Of a stretch of DNA of 64,000 bases, positions 57,860-64,000 are shown one piece after another. Where the stretch lies: assembly GCF_011683955.1 (NCBI RefSeq), contig NZ_JAAQPI010000020.1, forward strand, positions 33,641 to 97,640. The letters run 5' to 3'. The notes below the pieces were generated by a model. That model was not told the origin of the DNA, did not search any database, and was given only the letters and a program-made list of their open reading frames with translations. The DNA comes from Pseudomaricurvus alkylphenolicus. GTDB lineage: Bacteria; Pseudomonadota; Gammaproteobacteria; Pseudomonadales; Cellvibrionaceae. Position 1 is the stretch's first letter. The number at the start of each line of letters is the position of its first letter. The position numbers and the translations under genes were made by a program.

Positions 57860-59197
57860 CTAGCCCAGCGCACCGGCAACCACATCCGCCAGCTCCTGAC
57901 TCAGACGGGCCACCAACGGCGGCTGATCACCTTCCACCATCACTCGAACAACCGGCTCGGTTCCTGATGGCCTTAGCAGGACACGACCGGAACCAGCCAA
58001 TTCCGTCTCCGCTGCCTGCACAGCCTCCTGAATAACCTTGTTGCTATCCAGATCCACCTTGCCGGAGACTTTCACATTGATCATATTCTGGGGCAGCTTA
58101 CGCATCCCCTGTTTCAAATCGTTCAGGGGTGCGCCATCTGTGGAGAGCGCCAACAACACCTGCAAGGCTGCCACAATCCCATCACCTGTCGTAGTGACAT
58201 CACTACAAACGATATGGCCGGAATTTTCACCCCCGAGCATCCAGTCTCGCTCGCGCATGGCCTCCAGCACGTACCGATCCCCAACTTTGGCGCGTACAAA
58301 GGGTATTTCCAGCTTTTGCAGGGCCAACTCAAATCCGAAATTACTCATCAGCGTGCCGACGACCCCGGAGCAGCCACCTGCGTAACGCTGTCGGTAGGCG
58401 GCAATCAAATAGAGGATTTCGTCGCCATCAACCACCTCACCCTTATGGTCAACGAACACCACCCGATCACCATCGCCGTCGAAGGCGATACCCATATCGG
58501 CACCGCACTCCAGCACCCTCGCCTGTAGCCTTTCCGGCTTGGTTGAGCCGCATTCGAAATTGATATTCTCGCCATTTGGCTCTGCGGCAATCACATCAAT
58601 CTCTGCTCCCAACTCGCTGAATACTGCCGGGGCGATGTGGTAAGTCGCACCATTGGCACAATCGAGTACCAGCTTCACCCCGTTCAGACTGAATCCCCAA
58701 GGCATGGTGCCTTTGCAGAACTCGATGTAGCGCCCCGCTGCGTCTTCAATTCGACGCGCCTTGCCCAGGGTTTCCTCTGTTCCCATCGGAACGTCCAGCT
58801 GAGCCTCAATGGCATACTCGATTTCATCCGGCAGTTTGGCCCCGGTGCCGCCGAAGAACTTGATACCGTTGTCAAAATAGGGGTTGTGCGACGCACTGAT
58901 GACAATACCCGCCTGGGCCTGAAATGTCCGGGTAAGGTAAGCAATCGCCGGCGTTGGCATCGGCCCCAGCAATCCGACATCCACACCTGCACTGATTAAG
59001 CCGGCCTGCAGAGCTGATTCGAACATGTATCCCGATGTCCTTGTGTCCTTGCCAATCAGTATCTGCTTGTGCCCGGCGTAGCGGTCAGCCAGAACCTTGC
59101 CAGCCGCCCACCCCAGACGCAGTACAAACTCCGGAGTAATCGGGCCCTCACCCACCCGACCCCGAATCCCATCGGTGCCAAAATACTTACGCCCCAT
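57860..59197 (-). CDS. glmM: Phosphoglucosamine mutase
   Basis: 445 residues, starting [13 protein letters not shown]. The phospho-Ser loop is ISASHNPY, the metal loop DGDGDR and the sugar loop GGENSGH are intact. It makes glucosamine-1-phosphate for UDP-GlcNAc, hence peptidoglycan and LPS. ATG 59197 has GGGAG eight bases upstream and overlaps folP's end by 11 bases, showing coupling. Confidence 0.97.
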   Translation of the reverse strand: MGRKYFGTDGIRGRVGEGPITPEFVLRLGWAAGKVLADRYAGHKQILIGKDTRTSGYMFESALQAGLISAGVDVGLLGPMPTPAIAYLTRTFQAQAGIVISASHNPYFDNGIKFFGGTGAKLPDEIEYAIEAQLDVPMGTEETLGKARRIEDAAGRYIEFCKGTMPWGFSLNGVKLVLDCANGATYHIAPAVFSELGAEIDVIAAEPNGENINFECGSTKPERLQARVLECGADMGIAFDGDGDRVVFVDHKGEVVDGDEILYLIAAYRQRYAGGCSGVVGTLMSNFGFELALQKLEIPFVRAKVGDRYVLEAMRERDWMLGGENSGHIVCSDVTTTGDGIVAALQVLLALSTDGAPLNDLKQGMRKLPQNMINVKVSGKVDLDSNKVIQEAVQAAETELAGSGRVLLRPSGTEPVVRVMVEGDQPPLVARLSQELADVVAGALG

Positions 59198-60053
59198 AAC
59201 CACGCTCCCTATTATTTTTTACCGCTGCCCACATATTCAGTACATCGGAGGTCTCAGCCACATCATGTACGCGGAGGATTTTCGCACCTGCCTGCGCCGC
59301 CAGCAACGCCAAAGACAAACTTGCGGCCAGTCGTTGATCCACGTCACGCCCAAGCACCTGCCCAATCAGAGATTTGCGAGATAACCCGGCGAGTATCGGC
59401 AGCCCCTCGGACTCCAGCTCGGAAAGACGAGCCAGCAACTCCAGGTTGTGCTCCCGGGACTTCCCAAATCCAAACCCGGGATCAATGATTATTGAAGATC
59501 TGGGAATCCCGGCACCCACCGCGGCATCGACACGACTGCGCAGATAATCCAATACCTCATCTACCACCGACTGGTAGCTGGGCTGATTCTGCATGGTTCG
59601 AGGGTTTCCTTTCATATGCATCAGACACACTGGCAGGCCTGTCTGAGCAGCAACCTCCAGTGCACCTGGACGCTCCAAGGCGCGCACGTCATTGATCAAC
59701 CCGGCTCCCATCGAGGCGCCCTCCCGAATCACTTCCGGGCTGCTGGTATCCAGAGAAACCACCACATCGAGTTCTTTTCGGATAACCTCGACGGCGGGCA
59801 CCACTCGATCCAACTCCTCCTGAGTTCCAACAGGGGTTGCACCAGGGCGGGTAGATTCCCCTCCGATGTCCAGAATCGCAGCACCTTCGGCAACCATTTT
59901 AGCGGCTCTGCCAAGGACTCTGTCCAGCAGAACACGTTGATCGCCGTATAACTGCCCACCATCTGAGAAAGAATCCGGTGTGACATTGAGAATACCCATC
60001 ACCAATGGTCGGGTGATATCCAGGCTTTTAGCGCCAAATTGCATTTTGCTCAT
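59187..60053 (-). CDS. folP: Dihydropteroate synthase
   Basis: 288 residues from ATG 60053 ([12 protein letters not shown]); ATG 60044 is an equally plausible start that aligns better with E. coli. Signatures: [26 protein letters not shown] and DPGFGFGK. It condenses p-aminobenzoate with dihydropterin pyrophosphate; target of sulfonamides. No strong ribosome site is seen. It is separated from ftsH by a terminator and a duplicated 51-nt repeat. Confidence 0.96.
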   Translation of the reverse strand: MSKMQFGAKSLDITRPLVMGILNVTPDSFSDGGQLYGDQRVLLDRVLGRAAKMVAEGAAILDIGGESTRPGATPVGTQEELDRVVPAVEVIRKELDVVVSLDTSSPEVIREGASMGAGLINDVRALERPGALEVAAQTGLPVCLMHMKGNPRTMQNQPSYQSVVDEVLDYLRSRVDAAVGAGIPRSSIIIDPGFGFGKSREHNLELLARLSELESEGLPILAGLSRKSLIGQVLGRDVDQRLAASLSLALLAAQAGAKILRVHDVAETSDVLNMWAAVKNNRERGYGA

Positions 60054-60079
60054 CGCTTTGACTGGTTTCCAAGACAAAA

Positions 60080-60181
60080 CCGCTACCGCCATCCTTGGCT
60101 CTCGCGGAATACCGTACGTCCTGTACATAACCGCTACCGCCATCCTTGGCTCTCGCGGAATACCGTACGTCCTGTACATAA
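60080..60181. repeat. Perfect 51-nt tandem duplication upstream of folP
   Basis: The unit beginning CCGCTACCGCCATCC and ending CTGTACATAA occurs twice in direct order with no mismatch (60080-60130 and 60131-60181). Each copy contains a GTAC-AGGAC-GTAC dyad on the minus strand. It lies between the ftsH terminator and the folP start, so it forms the folP 5' region. The frame through it is open because 51 is a multiple of three, which extends the folP ORF falsely. Confidence 0.95.
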
Positions 60182-60215
60182 AAAAGCGGGGCCCAGAATA
60201 CCTGGACCCCGCTTT
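60180..60215 (-). terminator. ftsH terminator
   Basis: AAAGCGGGGTCCAG pairs with CTGGGCCCCGCTTT (one G-U) on the minus strand, and T's follow. With a 14-bp stem this is the strongest terminator in the window. It should separate ftsH from folP despite their usual cotranscription. Confidence 0.9.
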
Positions 60216-60229
60216 ATACAATTAGGATA

Positions 60230-62152
60230 TTAGTGGTGTTTGGCTGGTCCACCAATAGGGCTTGATTTACTTTCGTCGCCGGAGGTTTTCTCTTCGTCGG
60301 CTTCCTGAATATGACCGTTGAAATCACCATCGTGCCAATCACGTGGCGGGCGAACCTTGCGGCGCGCCATCAGATCATCCACCTGCTCTGCATCAATGGT
60401 TTCATACTCCATCAAAGCATCCTTCATCGCTTCAAGTATATCGCGATTTTCCTCCAGCAGGCGTGATGCCTCCTTGTAGCAGTGATCAACAATCCGGCGA
60501 ACCTCTTCATCGATCGTTTTGGACGTCGCTCCTGAATAATTAGGCGGACCTCCCACACCGGTCATTCCACCATCGTCTTCGCCATAGTGAAGTGGGCCCA
60601 GCTTTTCAGAAAGGCCCCACTTGGTGACCATACTGCGAGCCAGGCTCGTGGCCCTTTCGATATCATTCTGAGCACCGGTGGTGACCCCTTCGAAACCAAG
60701 CGTCAGCTCCTCAGCAATACGCCCACCAAAGAGTGAGCACAATTGAGACTCAATCGCCCGCTTGCTGAGGCTGTATTTATCATCCTCCGGCAGAAATTGC
60801 GTCACACCCAGCGCCCTGCCGCGCGGGATAATAGTAACCTTGTGTACAGGATCATGCTCGGGCACCAGACGGCCAACGATAGCGTGACCAGCCTCGTGGT
60901 ATGCTGTGTTTTCCTTTTCCTTCTCGCCCATCACCATGGACTTGCGCTCGGCACCCATCATGATCTTGTCGCGAGCTTTTTCAAACTCCTCCATGGTAAC
61001 CAGACGCTTGTTCGCGCGCGCCGCAAACAGCGCAGCTTCGTTAACCAAGTTGGCCAAATCGGCCCCTGAAAAGCCTGGAGTACCGCGGGCAATGATGGAA
61101 GCCTTGATTTTCTCGTCCAGAGGAACCTTGCGCATGTGCACTTTCAGGATCTGCTCACGACCGCGAATATCCGGCAGGCCCACAAACACCTGACGGTCAA
61201 AACGGCCTGGGCGCAACAACGCTTTATCCAGAACATCCGGGCGGTTGGTTGCGGCAATAACAATGATACCCTCATTACCTTCAAAACCATCCATCTCTAC
61301 CAACAGCTGGTTCAATGTCTGTTCACGCTCGTCGTGGCCACCGCCGTGACCACCGCCACGATGACGGCCCACCGCGTCAATTTCGTCGATAAAGATAATG
61401 CAGGGAGCCTGCTTCTTGGCCTGATCGAACATATCCCGGACACGGGACGCACCAACCCCCACAAACATTTCCACAAAGTCTGAACCGGAAATAGAGAAGA
61501 ACGGCACCTTCGCCTCACCGGCAATCGCCTTGGCCAGCAGCGTCTTACCTGTACCTGGGGGGCCCGCCATCAGCACGCCGCGAGGGATCTTGCCGCCAAG
61601 ACGCTGAAATTTGGATGGATCACGGAGGTATTCGACCAACTCCTGAACCTCCTCCTTGGCTTCATCAACTCCGGCCACATCAGCAAAGGTGGTTTTGATC
61701 TGATCCTCACCAAGCAGGCGTGCCTTGCTCTTACCAAAGCTCATGGGGCCGCCTTTACCACCGGCGCCGCCCTGCATCTGGCGCATAAAGAACATAAACA
61801 CCACAATGATCAACAAAATGGGGAAGCTGGCGACCAGCAGCTGCTGCCACAGACTTGGCTGCTCGGGTTTACGACCTTTTACGGTGACATTGTGATTTAA
61901 AAGGTCGTCCATCAAACGATCATCGGCGATCTGGGGACGAACCGTCTCGAAGCGACTGTTATCGTGACGAGTACCTATGATGATCAACCCGTCTACGGTA
62001 ATTTCCCTCACCTGCTCGGACTGAACTTCGTTAACGAACTCCGTATAGGTCAGCGACTCCTGCGAGGTTTGCGGATTAAAATTCTGGAATACCGCCAGCA
62101 AAATTGCCGCTATTACCAGCCACAGCACCAGATTTTTTGCCATATCGTTCAA
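60230..62152 (-). CDS. ftsH: ATP-dependent zinc metalloprotease FtsH
   Basis: 640 residues. TM ~7-25 and ~99-119 flank a periplasmic domain. AAA module with GPPGTGKT and SRH, then HEAGH zinc site. It degrades membrane proteins and regulators such as LpxC and sigma32. I use TTG 62152 because GAGGG lies eight bases upstream; ATG 62143 (MAKNL) is the E. coli-like alternative but its spacing is 17. Confidence 0.96.
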   Translation of the reverse strand: MNDMAKNLVLWLVIAAILLAVFQNFNPQTSQESLTYTEFVNEVQSEQVREITVDGLIIIGTRHDNSRFETVRPQIADDRLMDDLLNHNVTVKGRKPEQPSLWQQLLVASFPILLIIVVFMFFMRQMQGGAGGKGGPMSFGKSKARLLGEDQIKTTFADVAGVDEAKEEVQELVEYLRDPSKFQRLGGKIPRGVLMAGPPGTGKTLLAKAIAGEAKVPFFSISGSDFVEMFVGVGASRVRDMFDQAKKQAPCIIFIDEIDAVGRHRGGGHGGGHDEREQTLNQLLVEMDGFEGNEGIIVIAATNRPDVLDKALLRPGRFDRQVFVGLPDIRGREQILKVHMRKVPLDEKIKASIIARGTPGFSGADLANLVNEAALFAARANKRLVTMEEFEKARDKIMMGAERKSMVMGEKEKENTAYHEAGHAIVGRLVPEHDPVHKVTIIPRGRALGVTQFLPEDDKYSLSKRAIESQLCSLFGGRIAEELTLGFEGVTTGAQNDIERATSLARSMVTKWGLSEKLGPLHYGEDDGGMTGVGGPPNYSGATSKTIDEEVRRIVDHCYKEASRLLEENRDILEAMKDALMEYETIDAEQVDDLMARRKVRPPRDWHDGDFNGHIQEADEEKTSGDESKSSPIGGPAKHH

Positions 62153-62326
62153 AAAGACACCCTCATGTCATCAGGATATTCAGTATAAGTCATTGATCTA
62201 TAGGGAGTTTCCCAAAAATAGCGCGAGCAAAGCCCACTTCTGACCGATACCACTGCTTACCAGTATAGCGCTATAGACCCACCCTCGGCGATGGCCCCTT
62301 TTCGCTTCCAGGTAAAATTCTGTAAA

Positions 62327-62947
62327 TCAGCCCTTAAAACCCTTACCTACTACATACACCTCTCGTGAACGTGCTCGCGAGGAATCGGGCTTGCGGATCA
62401 CCACGGTCTTAAAAGACGTCCTGGCATCCTTTACGTAGGCATCAAAACCCTCGCCCTGGAACACCTTGGCGGCAAAGTTACCGCCAGTCTTAAGCGTCTC
62501 ACGCGCCATATCCAGGGCCAGTTCAACCAGGTACATGGACTTTGGCTGATCCACGTCAGATACACCACTCATGTTGGGGGCCATATCCGAGATTACAAGG
62601 TCTGCCTTGTCGGCACCCAGCAACTCCAGGATCTTCTCGAAGACATCATTCTCGGTAAAATCCCCCTGCACAAACTCCACCCCGGCCAGAGAATCCATCG
62701 GCAAGATGTCAGAGGCAATCACCCGACCATTGTCACCAATATGACGAGCTGCTACCTGACTCCAACCGCCTGGTGCCGCCCCCAAGTCCAAAACGGTCAT
62801 GCCCTTGTGGAACAGTTTGTCTTTCTTGTCCAGTTCAACCAGCTTATAGCTGGCGCGAGATCGATAACCATCCTTCTGTGACTGTTTGACATACTGATCG
62901 TTAAAATGTTCGTCCAACCAGCCTTTGCTGCTTTTTGACCTTGCCAT
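62327..62947 (-). CDS. rlmE: 23S rRNA 2'-O-uridine methyltransferase RlmE
   Basis: 206 residues from ATG 62947 ([15 protein letters not shown]). SAM motif [13 protein letters not shown], Asp in SDMAPN, Lys in FAAKVFQG form the K-D-K tetrad region. It methylates U2552 of 23S rRNA, late in 50S assembly. It precedes ftsH as in E. coli and is divergent from yhbY with 65 bases between. Confidence 0.96.
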   Translation of the reverse strand: MARSKSSKGWLDEHFNDQYVKQSQKDGYRSRASYKLVELDKKDKLFHKGMTVLDLGAAPGGWSQVAARHIGDNGRVIASDILPMDSLAGVEFVQGDFTENDVFEKILELLGADKADLVISDMAPNMSGVSDVDQPKSMYLVELALDMARETLKTGGNFAAKVFQGEGFDAYVKDARTSFKTVVIRKPDSSRARSREVYVVGKGFKG

Positions 62948-63012
62948 ACCAAACAGGCACTCCAACATGAGGTACAATAGGGAATTGCTAAGTTTTAAAG
63001 AAGAGACATTGT

Positions 63013-63312
63013 ATGCCTTTAACCCCAGACCGTAAAAAGCAATATCGCACACTGGGACACAACCTTAAGCCCGTCGTCACCGTTGCTGGTAACGGCCTGA
63101 GTGAGACCGTTATGGGCGAGCTTAATCGAGCACTCGACGACCATGAACTGATCAAAGTAAAACTTGTGATTGCCGATCGTGACCTTCGCAAACAGGTTAT
63201 TGCGGAAATGGTAAAACAATCCGATTCCGAAATTGTTCAGGAGATCGGTAAGGTTGCTTTGATCTATCGGGAAGCTAAAAAGCCCAATTTCAAGTTATCC
63301 AATGTGAGGTGA
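63013..63312 (+). CDS. yhbY: Ribosome assembly RNA-binding protein YhbY
   Basis: 99 residues with a single CRM domain. The sequence [24 protein letters not shown] and the ELIKVKL block match the family. It associates with pre-50S particles. The ATG is preceded by GAAGAG. It is divergent from rlmE, the conserved arrangement, and ended by a clear terminator. Confidence 0.95.
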   Translation: MPLTPDRKKQYRTLGHNLKPVVTVAGNGLSETVMGELNRALDDHELIKVKLVIADRDLRKQVIAEMVKQSDSEIVQEIGKVALIYREAKKPNFKLSNVR

Positions 63313-63343
63313 AGCTCGGTTGGAAATCTGTCGTTCCCCAGAA

Positions 63344-63373
63344 GGGCGAGGTAGAAATACCTCGCCCTTTTTT
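63344..63373 (+). terminator. yhbY terminator
   Basis: GGGCGAGGTA pairs perfectly with TACCTCGCCC around a GAAA tetraloop, and six T follow. The next ~155 bases up to the rrn terminator hold no ORF or RNA gene that I can see. Confidence 0.95.
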
Positions 63374-63530
63374 GTGTACTGTCGATACTAGCTAGCCAGT
63401 CTGGCATCAAGCGCGGCTTCTTTATCAGGTTTTTAAACCATTTTGTTTAAATATCTGGTGGTGGACTGAAGGACAGACATGGGGGAGGTCACATGGACCC
63501 TTTTGTAGTAGACACTAGATCCTAGTATCC

Positions 63531-63569
63531 AAAAAAAAAATCCCCCGACACTTCGTGCCGAGGGATTTT
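63531..63569 (-). terminator. rrn operon terminator
   Basis: On the minus strand AAAATCCCTCGGCAC pairs with GTGTCGGGGGATTTT (with G-U) around GAA, and about ten T follow (63540-63531). It lies just after the 5S gene. Confidence 0.9.
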
Positions 63570-63576
63570 GTTTGGA

Positions 63577-63694
63577 GGCTGACGATGACCTACTCTCACA
63601 TGGGGAAACCCCACACTACCATCGGCGATGCTTCTTTTCACTTCTGAGTTCGGGATGGGATCAGGTGGTTCAAAAGCTCTATGGTCGTCAGCCA
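63577..63694 (-). rRNA. rrf: 5S ribosomal RNA
   Basis: Around 118 bases. The core CCCATCCCGAACTCAGAAGTGAAA and GCCGATGGTAGTGTGG are classic 5S sequence; the ends TGGCTGACGA/TCGTCAGCC pair to close the molecule. Exact ends are by analogy. Confidence 0.95.
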
Positions 63695-63883
63695 AACTGG
63701 CTTGGTTCGTGGTTGGTCTTAGGGCTTGTCTTAAGCCGGCCGCACGAGATCCAAATAGGTTGGCGGATAGTAAAGTTACTTCAGTTAACACAATCTCGCA
63801 CTGATGATCGGTGCGTATTCTCTTTGACTCTTGCCTGTCCTGCAACTGTCGATGCGCTTAACATCCAATTGCGTCAGTTATAT
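63695..63883 (-). other. 23S-5S spacer
   Basis: About 190 bases between the 23S 3' end and the 5S gene. It contains no tRNA gene. A few complementary stretches (for example GACGCAATTGG near 63868 and TTGCGTC-like arms) would belong to RNase III processing stems. Confidence 0.75.
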
Positions 63884-64000
63884 GGTCAAGCCTCACGGGC
63901 AATTAGTACTGGTTAGCTCAACGCCTCACAACGCTTCCACACCCAGCCTATCAACGTCGTAGTCTTCAACGGCCCTTCAGGGGACTCAAAGTCCCAGGGA
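63884..64000 (-). rRNA. rrl: 23S ribosomal RNA, 3' end (partial)
   Basis: The last ~117 bases of 23S are in the window. On the minus strand GTTGATAGGCTGGGTGTG and GTTGAGCTAACCAGTACTAAT correspond to the 3' end of domain VI, and the terminal GTGAGGCTTGACC closes it. The rest of the operon lies beyond base 64000. Confidence 0.95.

Noticed and set aside
60054..60221. N-terminal extension of folP including two identical peptide repeats
   Set aside because: The reading frame is open only because the 51-nt repeat is a multiple of three; FolP homology begins at MQFGAKSLD.

Overview
The window looks like a chromosomal segment of a marine gammaproteobacterium, most likely from the Cellvibrionales/Alteromonadales side. 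The evidence is the gene order ftsH-folP-glmM-tpiA-secG-tRNA-Leu(GAG)-tRNA-fMet-rimP-nusA-infB-rbfA-truB-rpsO-pnp, the prkA-yeaH-spoVR cluster, a CSD-type sulfur system with TcdA, and an rrn operon end with typical gammaproteobacterial 5S and 23S sequence. Almost all of it is ordinary protein-coding chromosome. I see no prophage, transposase, integrase or CRISPR array.

Layout. 1-570 (minus): the start of a NirB/NasB-type nitrite reductase gene, preceded by a leader with a sigma54-like promoter, two ANTAR-type hexaloop hairpins and an intrinsic terminator. 736-12759: two very large, clearly paralogous hybrid histidine kinases with different sensor halves. They enclose an M14-type peptidase and a divergent NRAMP-like transporter. 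12983-20849: an HDOD protein, pyruvate kinase, RlmG, a membrane hybrid kinase, a small conserved protein and a 7TM-GGDEF diguanylate cyclase. 20903-28330: a fatty acid desaturase with a coiled-coil tail, tcdA facing a cysteine desulfurase fused to a SufE/CsdE domain, a TatD-family hydrolase, a Gly-rich membrane peptide, rimO and galE.

28678-35829: the prkA-yeaH-spoVR stress cluster, a response regulator with an excisionase-like HTH, and a REC-histidine kinase. Between the last two lies a stretch with a near-consensus sigma70 promoter, several hairpins and an intrinsic terminator. This is probably an unassigned small RNA of about 160 nt and is the best candidate here for something undescribed. 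35867-46973: cca, a pteridine reductase, CBS, SpoIIAA-like, gamma carbonic anhydrase, radical SAM, DUF2750-like, AraC, OmpA, purU, an EAL phosphodiesterase with a degenerate GGDEF domain, and a SPOR-like protein.

47082-62152 (minus) is the translation and RNA-turnover superoperon from ftsH down to pnp, cut into units by clear terminators and by a strong promoter for tRNA-fMet. rlmE and yhbY are divergent upstream of it. The window ends in the 5S gene and the 3' end of 23S on the minus strand.

Signalling is unusually dense: four histidine kinases, one stand-alone HTH response regulator, one diguanylate cyclase and one EAL protein within about 46 kb. Start codons were chosen from ribosome-binding sites and family alignment remembered from known proteins. 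No database search was run.
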